Shown piece after piece: positions 34,100-45,600 of a stretch of 64,000 nt of DNA. The notes under the pieces were generated by a model. The model saw only the letters and a list, made by a program, of their open reading frames with translations, had not been told where the DNA came from and did no database searches. The stretch comes from Aculops lycopersici (lineage: Eukaryota > Arthropoda > Arachnida > Trombidiformes > Eriophyidae). Made by a program: the position numbers and the translations under genes. The stretch's first letter is position 1, and every line of letters starts with the position of its first letter. Location: positions 1,512,061 through 1,576,060 of the forward strand of contig WNKI01000004.1 of assembly GCA_015350385.1 (NCBI GenBank). Reading direction: 5' to 3'.

Positions 34100-35236
34100 A
34101 TGGAGCATCTTGTTGCCACTCCCGACTGGCTCAAGGATTATGATCCACTATTTGACTTAATTGATGAGGAAATGCAGGTTGCAAATCAAGGTAATGATCT
34201 TGTTGGCAGTGCCGATTATTACCTCAACGAGTTTGATCTCAATAATTACTATTTCAATTCATACAAGCAACAGCAACAGCAACAAATTGATGAGCTTAGT
34301 ATCCTTCTAGGATTAGAGTATATTCCATTTGATTCGCAGCATGATCAACAATCGCATCACCATCACCAGCAACCGCAACAACAATCACGTTACTCAACAC
34401 CATCTACTACTACTACTGCTATCACTAATAAATCCAACTCAATTAATTGTAATGCTAATAGTAATGACAATAATATTATTATCAATACCAATAATTGTAT
34501 TGATGGTGGTAGCAGTTATAATGGTAACAACTATGCCGTCTCTACCCAGAGACCTGCGACCTCGACAGCTTGCAACAACAATGTCAATACCACTCTTACT
34601 ACCAACCAAACTTACAACATCATCAACAATAAGAACATTATTATTAGGCCTACAGTAACACCGAACAAACACACTTTTCCCACTACCATTTCAACTACCA
34701 CAACACCAATAGCCATTAAACAATCTAACATTACCACCGCCACCACTCCTACTACTAAATCTGTGACGCCAAACCAACAGCATCATAATTATCACAACCA
34801 GCAACAGATTGCTTCGGGTTTGAGTGTGACAAAGTCATCAAGTGGCGGCAGTGGTAGCAGTAGCGGAAAGGGTAAAAAGAAGCGCTGCACCAAGATTAGA
34901 GGAACTTCATTGCTGGCACCAACAAGAAGTTCAAACACTGGCTTAAACAACAATCTAAATATACGCAACAATAACATGTCATCAATAGCATCGCCATCAA
35001 CAACAACAATATCACTATCACTATCATCGCCATCATCATCATTAACAACAACAACGGCAACAAGAACAACTCTTGCGACTGTACTGCCACCAACGAAAAC
35101 ATACTCAGTGCTAGCGGTGGCCAATAGTACAATATCGCCATTTGTGGCATTACAGCAAAACTCAACTAATCTGAGGAAACTCCTGACAGTGAAATATTGC
35201 GCTAAAATAGAGCATGACTACGCTCTAAAGTGTTGA
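34100..35236 (+). CDS. Low-complexity Asn/Thr/Ser/Gln-rich protein of unknown function
   Basis: The 378-residue ORF starts with an acidic, aromatic segment (MEHLVATPDWLKDYDPLF, DLIDEEM) that could be an activation-domain-like or docking region. Gln, His and Asn/Thr repeats follow, then a single basic patch (GKGKKKRCTKIRG near 255-267) that could be a nuclear signal. There is no folded domain. It may be one exon of a larger regulator or a genuine disordered nuclear protein. Support comes from the non-repetitive N-terminus and the long open frame. Repeat-derived ORFs are a risk. Confidence 0.45.
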   Translation: MEHLVATPDWLKDYDPLFDLIDEEMQVANQGNDLVGSADYYLNEFDLNNYYFNSYKQQQQQQIDELSILLGLEYIPFDSQHDQQSHHHHQQPQQQSRYSTPSTTTTAITNKSNSINCNANSNDNNIIINTNNCIDGGSSYNGNNYAVSTQRPATSTACNNNVNTTLTTNQTYNIINNKNIIIRPTVTPNKHTFPTTISTTTTPIAIKQSNITTATTPTTKSVTPNQQHHNYHNQQQIASGLSVTKSSSGGSGSSSGKGKKKRCTKIRGTSLLAPTRSSNTGLNNNLNIRNNNMSSIASPSTTTISLSLSSPSSSLTTTTATRTTLATVLPPTKTYSVLAVANSTISPFVALQQNSTNLRKLLTVKYCAKIEHDYALKC

Positions 35237-35598
35237 GTGTTCATGTTGTTATTGTTGTTGTCGATTTCAATATCGAAGATGTTGATGAGACACAAATTGG
35301 TTTAGGATGACGCAAGTGAATGATTATTATGAACACAATGAAAGATATAAATTAAGAGATGATATCTATGAAATAGATTCTATAAATATATATACGATAT
35401 GCTATGAATCTGATATACTCCTATTCGTATGTTGCTATACAAAAGTGAGTTATGGATAGAAAGAGAATAAATGTTTATTATTTATCAATATATTTCTCAT
35501 ACAGTTGCAATAGGGTTGATTTGGCCAGCGTGGCGCCGCCGGTACTGCCATCGAATTCCCACCTGATTATGCATCAGGTGATTTGGGTGGTCGCCAAG
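35237..35598. other. AT-rich convergent 3' region
   Basis: AT-rich sequence, including AATAAA at about 35467-35472 on the plus strand, usable as the poly(A) signal for the 34100 gene. It separates that gene from Rhotekin, which comes from the other side. Confidence 0.4.
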
Positions 35599-37455
35599 CT
35601 AATGATGACGCGATTGAGGGGTTGATGTCGTTGTTGGCGATGTCGTCGTCGTCGTTGAAGTTGAAGTTACCGTAGATGGTGTTGCCGGAAAGTGGTGGCC
35701 GAGGACTGAGCCCCAAATATGACTATCATAAATGGGTTGCTCAATTGATCTAAGCCAATGAGCCATTTCCTCGGCTTGACTCAGAAGTCCGCCTTCCGGG
35801 CAGTAGGCGCCTAGAACAAAACATCCCTGGGGCGTCTCTATGGTTAGGCTTGAGTTTGAGACCCTAAGTAGGCGGGTAAATTTGTCTAAGTTGAGCGTAA
35901 GCGGCGCCCTAGGTAGGGTATCTAATCTAGCAGGCGGTTGGCCGGCCATTATGGCCGAGCGTAGCGCGTACTCGTCCACTGGCCAGAGGTGAAGGGCAAA
36001 ATTACGCAATAGGCCCCAATGAACTGCCGAGGCGGTCATGTTTGCCACCCGCAGGTAGCCAGTCTTGTAGCTCTTGTTGAAGACATCCGGTCTAACTTGG
36101 AGGCTACAGCAGAAGTGACCAAACAAGGGCAGCGTATTCTTGTATACATCCTTTGTGTTGCTCGTTGGGTTATAAATACTATTGATATTATTATTGTTGT
36201 TGCTCGATAGAGGCGAGTTATACAGGTTGGCCGACATAATTCCATAGTTGCTTTGGTAATAGTTAGGATTGTGCGACTGTCTATGATGGGCGCTTGGCGT
36301 TACTAAGACTAGATCATAAGTTTTCACTGAGTGCGAGGCATCGTCTAATCTCAGTATGGCACTGGCAATCATGGCAAACCTGTAGCTCTTATCATATGCC
36401 TGCAGCTCTTTAGTGAAATTTGTCGATACCATTTGTGTGGCCAGCCGGCGACCCATTGCTTTGCCCACGGAGTTGGACAATTTTTCCTTTAATTTCCTTG
36501 GCGTGCTACTAAACGAAAACTGTTCCAGGTAAACGCAACTGTACACCTCAAGTGTAAGCTCAAAGTTATGATCCACATGATTGAATTGAATTACATCATC
36601 AAAGATGACATCAGTTACGTTTCTATCAACATCGCTAATTAGTTGAGTATCGTAGATTTGCGAATCCACCTTGAGCAGGCAAAATATTGCAAATCGCTTG
36701 TAGTCGCCGCGACCCTTAAAGTGGTCAACGTCTCGCCACATTAAAGGGATCCGTAGTTCGCTTATAGTGAGCGTGGCCCTCGAGTCAACAACCATATTGC
36801 AATTGATATTGCTGGCACCTGTGATCCTTTGCATCAGCAACTCCCTTCGCTTATCCTTTGCCCTTCGCCTAGCAGTCATCGTGTTGCCCGACGACGACGA
36901 CGAACACCTGTAGGCGCCGCCGATCCGCCGGCCACTTGTTGTGGTGGTGTTTGTTGCTGTATGATGAGTTTTGTCAGTTCCCCCGCTACTTTGGCTCTGG
37001 TTCATACCAACTATGGCATTAGAGTCGCCGCCGAAGGGCGACGACATTGGAGACCGATTGGCCGACTCGCCGGAAACGGGCGATAATTTGCTCGGCGACT
37101 GATTGCTCGACTGCTGCGATCTCGACGGCGACGAGCCACTAAATTGACTCGATGGCGAGTGGCGCTTATGATTATTATTGCCGTTGCGATTGTTGCAGTT
37201 ATTGCTATTACTATTAATACTGTTACTATATGTATGCTGAGATCCGCGTCCACTATCCGTGCTAAGCGATGTATTGCTCAACTTTTTCCTCTGCTGCTCC
37301 AATTGGCTAGCGTAAAAATTCATCCTCTGGTCAGAGGTCAAGAGCGACTTTTCCACCTCCAGCACGTCGATTTCATTTTGGGCCTCGAGCATCGATTGCA
37401 CGGCCAACTCGCGCAACTTGATCTCCAGCTCGATCTTTTGTTCCATCTCAAAGTC
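35599..37455 (-). CDS. Rtkn: Rhotekin (Rho effector: HR1, anillin-homology and PH regions)
   Basis: The segment codes 618 residues after a clear acceptor (ATCCCAG ending at 37456). The HR1 Rho-binding helix begins in phase 0 (DFEMEQKIELEIKLREL) and matches vertebrate Rhotekin (LDHEIRMREGACKLL). It is followed by VEKSLLTSDQRM, a Ser/Asn-rich linker, the anillin-homology domain (SELRIPLMWRDVDHF, then DYKRFAIFCLLKV), and a PH-like C-terminal domain ending near HIWGSVLGHHF. Rhotekin binds GTP-Rho and septins. The ATG at 37446 lies inside the HR1 region, so the true N-terminus must come from an upstream exon. The best candidate is 52087-52593 (see findings). Low-complexity Asn/Ser inserts interrupt the domains. 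Confidence 0.85.
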   Translation of the reverse strand, partial: DFEMEQKIELEIKLRELAVQSMLEAQNEIDVLEVEKSLLTSDQRMNFYASQLEQQRKKLSNTSLSTDSGRGSQHTYSNSINSNSNNCNNRNGNNNHKRHSPSSQFSGSSPSRSQQSSNQSPSKLSPVSGESANRSPMSSPFGGDSNAIVGMNQSQSSGGTDKTHHTATNTTTTSGRRIGGAYRCSSSSSGNTMTARRRAKDKRRELLMQRITGASNINCNMVVDSRATLTISELRIPLMWRDVDHFKGRGDYKRFAIFCLLKVDSQIYDTQLISDVDRNVTDVIFDDVIQFNHVDHNFELTLEVYSCVYLEQFSFSSTPRKLKEKLSNSVGKAMGRRLATQMVSTNFTKELQAYDKSYRFAMIASAILRLDDASHSVKTYDLVLVTPSAHHRQSHNPNYYQSNYGIMSANLYNSPLSSNNNNNINSIYNPTSNTKDVYKNTLPLFGHFCCSLQVRPDVFNKSYKTGYLRVANMTASAVHWGLLRNFALHLWPVDEYALRSAIMAGQPPARLDTLPRAPLTLNLDKFTRLLRVSNSSLTIETPQGCFVLGAYCPEGGLLSQAEEMAHWLRSIEQPIYDSHIWGSVLGHHFPATPSTVTSTSTTTTTSPTTTSTPQSRHH

Positions 37456-39947
37456 CTGGGATTTCCATCATAAAGTCGTTAAGTTGTTGTGGTCGGTGTT
37501 GTTGTTGTTGTAGTAGAAGTAGTAGTAGTTGTTGTTAAGTATAGGCGAGTCATGAATATTAATGAGGAGAGGAAGAGTTTGCGGTTAATAATGAAGTTAG
37601 CGGAACACACATTTTTTCTTCATAGTAATTCTCCTCTAACAGTCTACCCAATTGCCTGACTGCTAATAAAACCAAAAGGCCAACTTCTCCACTAAAAGGT
37701 GATCGATGGCCAACCAAAACTTGGCCAATGATTTAGTTGAGCTCCCGTGAAGGGGGGAGGGAGGGAGGATAAGGCAGAAGATTAAGCCAACTGAACTGAT
37801 ACAAGTTGCATTGGAGTTACCAAGACCGCGAGCCTGCGGTTGGTTTAGCCGAACTGCATCAGCCAACCGGTGGTCGATGAGTAAGTCGAGCCAAGCCCCC
37901 CAAGTGTTTGGTATTTGGCCTGCGATCATCACCATAGGGATGACATCGCGGGGAAGGGACGAGTAAAAAGCTTCTTTCTCTCGCTCTCACTCGCTTGGAT
38001 ATAAACTACAACTTCAAAAGATTTTCAGGTGTATAATTTGCTGTTGTCGGCTTACAAGTCGACAACCAAAGATGAGCGAGAGCCATGCAGCTTGTGGCAT
38101 ACAGAGGAAGAGAAATGGATAATGTTATATAAGGAAGCGAGAAAAATGCACACACACTCTAGCTAGCTGGACAGCTAGAAAGAGAGAGCCCGCTCAAGAA
38201 GGGCAACCACCTGTTTGGTCATCCTTCCCATTGTGCGAGTGTCTCCACGTTGCCAGCTTGCTACCACCGTGCCGCCATGTTAACGTCGAAGCACAAACGA
38301 CGACGACCACTTGAGTGAGATTAAATCGGAAATCCTGATTATGTTGATGAGTGACGGAATATTCTCGCCGCCAGCTTTCCTTCCTCCACACGAGATCCAT
38401 GACGCAAGCTGTTGGCTGGCTAGCTAGCCAACTTTCGAGCTGGCGATAGATGAGCTCAGCTTCTCTGAGAAAAACGAAGGTTTTTTCCCAAGCAAACTGT
38501 AAAAGGATTGATGACGGTGAAAAATGACCAGCCAATCGTTTGCCAAGACTTTTACTTGCTCTGTCCTTCTCTCTTTTCTTTCCTTCGATGCGCAACTATG
38601 ACTCTCTCTTTCTCCCTCGGTTTGAGCATTGTGATCCGGCGACGGCGATGCGAAAGTGTTGAAGTGGCCAGCGCTTGTCGGCGGCTGGCGCTCAGCTGCC
38701 GGATTGGTATTAGCCAGCACCGATACCTAAAGGAAGTGGCCCTTTCACACCCACTTAAATCGGCAACAGGTTGGCGCGAACTCCCCAATCTCGGTGGCCA
38801 TCCTGGTAGTCGTCGCCCTTATCTTGAAGCATAGTCGGCTGGCTAACATCATTAATAGAACCGTCGTCTCTCAGCTGGGGGCTGCAAATACGATTAGCGG
38901 GTTGATGACGATCATGATGATTTGAGCGCGCCGATGCCCGATACAAAAACATAAAAGAAGACATCAGATTAGAGGGTAGATTTCGCCAAGTGATAAGTGA
39001 TTGATTTGCCACAAATTTTCCAATTTTCTCCACGAAACAACTCCAATCTTGTCACGACTTTTCTCTCCCATTCTCTTCCATCTGTCTCCTTTCTGCATTG
39101 AATCGCCAGCTCGATTAGTTTCAATCGGACACGCCAACAGCTGACGACAAATTTGGTGGTGGTGCTAACTCGAGTTTGCCATCCCGATCGGGACAAAACG
39201 ATAAATTCTTGGCTGAGGATCCCCCGAGGAAGCGCTGACCACTTGAGACTTCATGTCAACTAGCTCACCGTCACTCGGCGGCTCTTGAGCAAGAAGTAAA
39301 AATTCGACAACAACAACAACAAGTGTTTGCTCAATAGGTGTCTTTGTACCTGGCACTACGGTGAAGCGCAAACACACAAAACTCAAGGGCCGGAGAAGGA
39401 AGGAAGGGGGGAGGGAGAGTCGAGTGGTCTTCCCACGAGGCAGCCACTTGTTGCTCCTCCACCTGATTAGCTCTCTATTAGTACCTGGCGGCGCTCAAGT
39501 GTCGCCAGCCGAGCCAAACCAAACTGAGCTTAACTGGACACACAATTGCCCATAAGTTTCGCTTGACCGATTGATTGGCTAGCTAAAAACAATAAGTTGC
39601 GCGCAAACATTACTATTTATGGAAGTGTAGATTCGTCGCTCGGTTGGCCCTTTTGGCGGCGTGGTCTTCAGGTGAAATCAATTGTTGCGTCTTCATCTTT
39701 CATCGTGGCGCTTGTTGTCCATAAGAAATGTTTGAGCATTAGAATCACGACGACAACAACAACCACCACCAAGACCACGGTGGGTATTTAAGGGACAGGC
39801 GAGCCATCAGTCCGATCTAATCAGTGATTCGAGCTCAAAGATTGAAAACCTTTTTAGTCTTCCCATCCCTTTTTAGTCGGGCGAGTATTGTGTCTATTGG
39901 AAAGCAAGAGGACAAGTTTGGTGACATGAGCTAGTCGAGTGGAATCA
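37456..39947. other. Non-coding region upstream of Rhotekin
   Basis: About 2.5 kb without a supported gene. It contains TTG trinucleotide tracts (near 37490-37530), one copy of CCACTTGTTG at 39444 and the related CCACCTGTTTGG at 38208. The 5' flank of the secreted-protein gene lies near 39700-39940. Short ORFs here lack ATG starts or domains. Confidence 0.4.
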
Positions 39948-40115
39948 ATGGAGTCGAAAATGATAAACTTTAAATTGAATGATGAAACAAGATGTGATGC
40001 AAGCAAACTCATATACAACAACAGCCAAAAGGAACAACATCACAAATCGATAGAGAGAATAAGATTATCCAAGGAGCGCAAGCAAATAGAGCCAAAAGAA
40101 ACCAACATTAGCAAA

Positions 40116-41387
40116 ATGCGAAAGAGTTATCACAATTGCAGGCGCCTGGTTGCGCGAAGCCTACTACTCATATCTCTATGTCTCATAATGACATCAAGTC
40201 CCATTCACGGCCTACAGCAGCACCAACACCAAGCCGCAACCATGATGGCGCCCACCGCTACAGCATCACAAATATCATCATCATCGTCATCGTCGTCATT
40301 AGCCTCAATTACAACCAACTCAACGCCTTCAATGGCGAGCTCGTTGCTGCTGGGCAACCAACAGAAGCCGGGTGCAAATATCAATCAGGGAGGCGCGAGC
40401 AATTTGCACGAACCGTCGCCAGCGATGAACCTGATTCCGGTGGACCAACCGATGCCAAGCACGCGAGCCAAACAGATGGACAGCGAGCCGAGCCAACAAG
40501 TGGCCGAGATTTCTTCGAGCGAGCAGCAGCGCTTTCGACAAGACGATAGCATCCAACAAGTTGATCAGGTTGATAACGTGTCTACATTGGACGAGGAGTT
40601 AGAGCAACAGCAGCAGGTAATGGAACAGCAACAAGTGTCTAACGAGCCGCTCCTCCAATCACAGCAGCCACCTGTTGACGTGAAAGGTGGCTCGCCGTTT
40701 GAGCAACAGCAGCAACAGCAACAGCAACAAGTGGGCGAGTTTATTAATGGCAATGGCGCCACAAAGTACCCTCACCAGCAACAACCGATTGTTGAGCGCC
40801 GATTCGGGTTGTTCAAAAACAAGGGTGGTGGCGGCGGAGGGGGTCACTATGGGGCCCCTATGGGCGCCAACTACGCGGCCGGACCCTACATGAGCGACTG
40901 CGAGCGCTGCCTAGCGGGACTCGGCGGCGGACCCAGCGCCGACCTGCAACAGATTGATCCAATTCCGGTTCCGGTGCAGCCGGTGATGCCGGCGCCCCAT
41001 GTGCCCGTGTTCAACTCACAACCCTTTGGTCCGTTGAAAAACAAACTCTTCATGAAGTTTCCGTTCTTCGTTAAGCCGGGCGTGGATTTTGGCAACTTCA
41101 TGAGTAGCGGCGGCGGAAACCACTACTGGCCACCAGCACCAGCACCACCACCTCCACCACCAACGACCCACTACCAGCCGGCACCGCGGCCCTTGCCCGC
41201 AATGACCAATGCGCTCTACCTGCGCCCCGGACCAGCCTACAATTGTATCCAGGCAAATCCGCCGCTACTTGCCGCAGCTTCGACGCCCTCGCAAGACATA
41301 ACAACTCTAACTGGTGGCAAGACCTCAGGTACGAAGCAAGCGGCATATCCGCACCAACAGGCCACCTACTCAAGCTCGCAATATTAA
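40116..41387 (+). CDS. Secreted low-complexity Gln/Pro/Gly-rich protein
   Basis: The frame is open from an ATG at 39948 (479 residues). The ATG at 40116 gives 423 residues and sits directly before a good signal peptide (RRLVARSLLLISLCLIMTSS, then PIHG), so I prefer it. The mature part has a Ser run, Gln runs (near 40697-40730), a Gly run (GGGGGGGHYG) and Pro runs near 41130. Two related hydrophobic-basic segments occur: RFGLFKNKG and PFGPLKNKLFMKFPFFVKPG. The two cysteines in DCERCLAG may pair. An extracellular matrix, cuticle-associated or precursor role is possible; I do not recognise a family. Confidence 0.6.
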   Translation: MRKSYHNCRRLVARSLLLISLCLIMTSSPIHGLQQHQHQAATMMAPTATASQISSSSSSSSLASITTNSTPSMASSLLLGNQQKPGANINQGGASNLHEPSPAMNLIPVDQPMPSTRAKQMDSEPSQQVAEISSSEQQRFRQDDSIQQVDQVDNVSTLDEELEQQQQVMEQQQVSNEPLLQSQQPPVDVKGGSPFEQQQQQQQQQVGEFINGNGATKYPHQQQPIVERRFGLFKNKGGGGGGGHYGAPMGANYAAGPYMSDCERCLAGLGGGPSADLQQIDPIPVPVQPVMPAPHVPVFNSQPFGPLKNKLFMKFPFFVKPGVDFGNFMSSGGGNHYWPPAPAPPPPPPTTHYQPAPRPLPAMTNALYLRPGPAYNCIQANPPLLAAASTPSQDITTLTGGKTSGTKQAAYPHQQATYSSSQY

Positions 41388-42725
41388 CTCGCATCTCTCA
41401 TTCAAACTCGTTTAGATTCAGCCAGAGAGAAGGAGAAAGTTGCTTCAATATACCATATATTAAAGTAATTGTGGCAGTGGCACGAGAGCATTAACGAATA
41501 GATGCGCGAATATATACGCGATAGCATACTACTTATTTGACTGCAACCACTTGTTGTTATTGTAGCAGTTGTAGGCGCGCGCTGGCCGTTGTTGCTGTTG
41601 CCTGTTAATGTTATAAAATGGGAGCAAATTGGTAAACTTTAATTGGACAAAAGTTCAAATGAACGAATGAACGAGAAGAAGATCATTCAAGGGAAGTTCT
41701 TTAATAAAACTACTTTGACTTGCCAAGTTTCATAGGTAAAAAATATTTCAAACTAAACGGAGGAAGCGCAGTGGGAGTGAGAGTGAAAGCGAAAATGGAA
41801 GAGAGTAGCGCTAGCATTAGAATGAGGAGGAAATTAAATCACAACATTGCGCCGCGTTGTACGCTAAACTCGTTAGACAACTTGTTGCTGTTTTGCCATT
41901 ATACCAACCACCTAACAACAGTTATACAATAATGATAATAATCATAATAAAACAACCGCATACTAGACACACCGACACACTGACTAAGTAACAAACCACC
42001 GACCAAAAGAGCAACTTGACTAAATGACTAAAGACACTATAGGCTAATGCTAATAGATGAGGCGCTCTGAGCTGATTGCCTTAGACAGTCTAAAACATGT
42101 GCGCGTTTTGTATTTATGGTGAGTAGAGCACCAGGAAGTTGGTTGTTCAATTTGTTAAGTCCACCGATTGGTTAGTCTTAGTCGTTGCTTGACCACCGGC
42201 CGGCCGTTCGAGTGACTGGCCGAATGACTTGATGGCCGTCCAAACTAGCCGTTTAGTTGGAGGCTAACGCTCGGCCAGGTATTAGGTGAACTCACAATGG
42301 GCAACTGTTTTAGACGAATGTCCACAACTAGCAGCAACACCAACAAAAGGCAAGCTGATTAGTTTGCACGATTGACGATGATCATCATCATTATTATCTT
42401 CCTCATTATCAGTGTACCTTGCGCATCGAGTCTCATTTAGATGGCTTCTTTTTCTAGTTACTTTTGGCTAGGATCTACAAGTCTTATGAGCTTAATTGGC
42501 TAAGCCTAAGCCAATTAAAATACATGAAACGTTCAGCGATGCACGCCGCCGAAGATGAAGGAGAAACTTTCACTTTCTCTCAGCTATAAGATTCATCTGA
42601 ATGAATCTCATATGAGCGAGCGAGTAGCCATAAAATTTTGCAACTTCCAAGGTTAATCTAGTAGGCAGTATGTAGATGAGGATGCTGCATTTCTCCAATG
42701 GCGTATCTTTCTCAACTATGAGATA

Positions 42726-42729
<4 letters not shown>

Positions 42730-42816
<87 letters not shown>

Positions 42817-42915
42817 GAGACGTACGTACGACGTACGTACGTACGTACGTACGTACGTAACGTAACGTAACGTAACGTACGTAACGTACGTACGTNNNNN
42901 NNNNNNNNNNNNNNN

Positions 42916-42949
<34 letters not shown>

Positions 42950-42975
42950 AGAGAGGAGGAGGAGGAGGAGGAGGC
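42730..42975. repeat. Compound (GA)n-(ACGT)n-(GA)n-(GGA)n microsatellite with 20-N gap
   Basis: GA dinucleotides (42730-42815) change to ACGT tetramers and CGTAA pentamers (about 42818-42895). Ns fill 42896-42915, then GA and finally GGA units (to about 42974). Confidence 0.97.
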
Positions 42976-45188
42976 AGAGCTGCTGCCAGGTAATCAAGCC
43001 GCATTTTAGTAGAGAAAGAAACATTTGAGGGCCAAGCAATGGACGAGGAAGTCGATTAGCCGCTTAGTTGCTTAGTTGGCTGGGTGGCTGACGAGGATTA
43101 GGGCAAAAATGCAACCGAGCGAGGGCAAAAATATGCGTGAGACGAGTCGCCGGCCATAACCTCGGCAAATAAACTGTAAGCTAGTCATAATCTTCCCGCT
43201 CGCCGTCGTCGTCTTGGTATCTTCTTGTTGGTTGGGCAGCAACTTAGCTGAGCGCACCTGTGTTTTTTGCCTCCCAGATGCAAACAACTTGCCGCCAAGA
43301 GAGACCAGAGGATAGTAAAAGTGAAAGTTTTCATCGATGGCCAGCTCATCGTTCAAAACTTTCGTTGCTGAAAACATTTCAAACCTTCGAATGGCCATCT
43401 AAATCTAAGGTATCAGCAGCCAAAGCTGGAAATGCTGCAAGTATTTGCATTTGGAATGCCAAAGGTCGGCTAAATAACGCTCTGGCCGTTCGGCTGGCAA
43501 AAGCTTTGGTTGTTACAAGTCTCGACTTTAACTTTAACTCCAGCTTTAACCTGTACCTGTACCTCTGCCACCACTGCCGACGTTGTCACCGTCACCAACA
43601 ACAACACTACCGCCACCATCAATCACCACCACAAACAGGTGGCAGCACTCGCAGGTTAATGTTTCCTGAAAAGCGGCAGGTTGGAGTGTATGTTTGATTT
43701 AAGCTACTCTGCACAGTGAAACAGCGGAAATGGCAACGACAACGGCGACATCGATAGCACAAAGACTTGGCAAAGCAAGTTAGGAGCTAGAGAAAAGAGC
43801 GGCGCCAAAGTGAGAGATGATTCTTCTTCTTTCGTTCAATCACTCGCCTGCATTGCCACTTTACCTGGCCAAACATGCGGCAGCCGGATGTTTGAGCGCG
43901 CAAATTGCTCGACTGGTTTGCTAACCAAATCTAAAGTTCCATTTGTTTGCTAGAGTTTCTACTTCAGCTTTTACTCGAGCACAAGTTTACAATATCAAAC
44001 CAAAGAGCGAGGGGGAGAGAGAGAAAATGTCGAGCTAGTCGTAAATTTGGTGGCCTATGGGTGACGCGCGGCTCGACCACCACGACAAATGCTATTTAAG
44101 CGGACGAGCTGGAGCCACAACCCCTAACTTGCCTTTTAGCAATCGACTTTCTCTCTCTTTTTCGCTTTCACCCATCGATACTAAACACCGTTGCTATTTG
44201 CATGCAGTTGCTCGTTAACTCGCTCGCTTGCCTGCTTGCTTGTCCAATGTATACCAGCGCAAGTTGCCTACCAACGTCTACAATGTGTGGTTCCGATAGA
44301 TGGAATCGTTAAAGTTCATCACTAACCAAACCGTAGCTCTCGTTCTCATTTGCGCCTCCTCTCATTAGTCGCTCGGTTTTCCTCTCACACTAGCTTTCTA
44401 TCGCTTGTGTTGTCATACTAGCAGGTTGCTGATGCTCCAAGTGCCGTTGCGTCGCCAGAGGGCCATAACAGAAACAGATAGATCAGGTTGAGATTAGCGC
44501 GCCGTGATTTCAATAAAGTCCCTCGGGTTGTCTAGTGGTGGCCGCTGATGATTCCGGCCAACAAACATCAGCATCCCGCTAATCAGATGCGCGCCATGAA
44601 CTCATAATTCCATTTGTCCAACAACTCGAGTCAGCCCCTCGTCTGTCGTCAGTCGCTCTCAGCCATCGGCGGCTTGTTGGCCGCAACCCGAAAATGAGTC
44701 TCTAAAAGAGAAGAGGAAAGAACTAAGAGAGACTGATAGAAGATTGCGTTACGTCGCTTTTGGCATCCCTATACAACTGATATTGCTCATGCCACTGTCG
44801 CTGTCGCTTCTGCTGCTTCTGTTAATTTGATGAACAGTCACCTGGTGGCGGCAAAGAAGAAAACACAGGCAGATGATCAAACATACGGCTGACAGGTGGC
44901 AGTCGCTAGGCGCTCGCTCGCTGGTTAGCTTGCTGCTAAAAACGAGCGGACGAGCACCTAGCGCTCTCGCTCACACTCGAGATCTTGCAGTTGTGTGCGC
45001 GACGGCACCCATAGGGATAGGCAAGTGCCTAAAGGAAAAAAGAGGGGGAAAGCAGTGGGCCACAGGCGAACGGGTTGCCTAGAAGCGAGTGGCACGTTTG
45101 TGCGAGCTTCGCTGCGTTCCCTCCCCCAATTGTGTGTGGGTCACTGCGTGTTGTAACTGTATAATTTCAATGGGCATTCTATATGTTT

Positions 45189-45214
45189 ATATATATATAT
45201 GCGCGCGCGCGCGC
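45189..45214. repeat. Alternating purine-pyrimidine tract (TA)n(GC)n
   Basis: About six TA/AT units are followed directly by seven GC units. The GC part is a classic Z-DNA-prone sequence, about 390 bases before the SH2 gene start. Confidence 0.85.
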
Positions 45215-45600
45215 TGACCCAACACCAAAGAACTTGGATGGAAAAAAGAGAGTTGGCCCCATTGGCGCCCGTGTTAATTGGAACCCACGAAAACCAAACG
45301 GGAATTCCTTGAGACTGCGACGAGCCAGTGGTCGCAGCGGGCACGCGTCTCGCGCAAAACACGTAACGTAAACAAAACCCGTTTTCCTGCTTGATGGACT
45401 TGCTATTGTATTAGCGCAACTTTAAGCCTATCACTTTGTTATCATTATTTCGATTCTATTATCTCTTTTTCAATAGACCTATTATTATCACCGTTACATA
45501 CTACTGAGTATTTTCATTATCATTACTTTTATTGTTCGAAACTAAGCTGGGCGAGCAATTTTTGTTGAAATTGAAACTCTAAAGGAAACGTTCAAACACG

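Larger units (their letters stand above)
41388..45600. other. Non-coding region between the secreted-protein gene and the SH2 gene
   Basis: About 4.2 kb. It contains CCACTTGTTG at 41547, the complex GA/ACGT microsatellite with an N gap (42730-42975), the AT/GC alternating tract (45189-45214) and AT-rich leader sequence from about 45400. ORFs over the microsatellites are artefacts of repeats. No RNA gene was recognised. Confidence 0.45.

Noticed and set aside
42570..43039. ORFs with Ser-Leu and Tyr-Val-Arg-Thr repeats
   Set aside because: Translation of the compound GA/ACGT microsatellite and the N gap.
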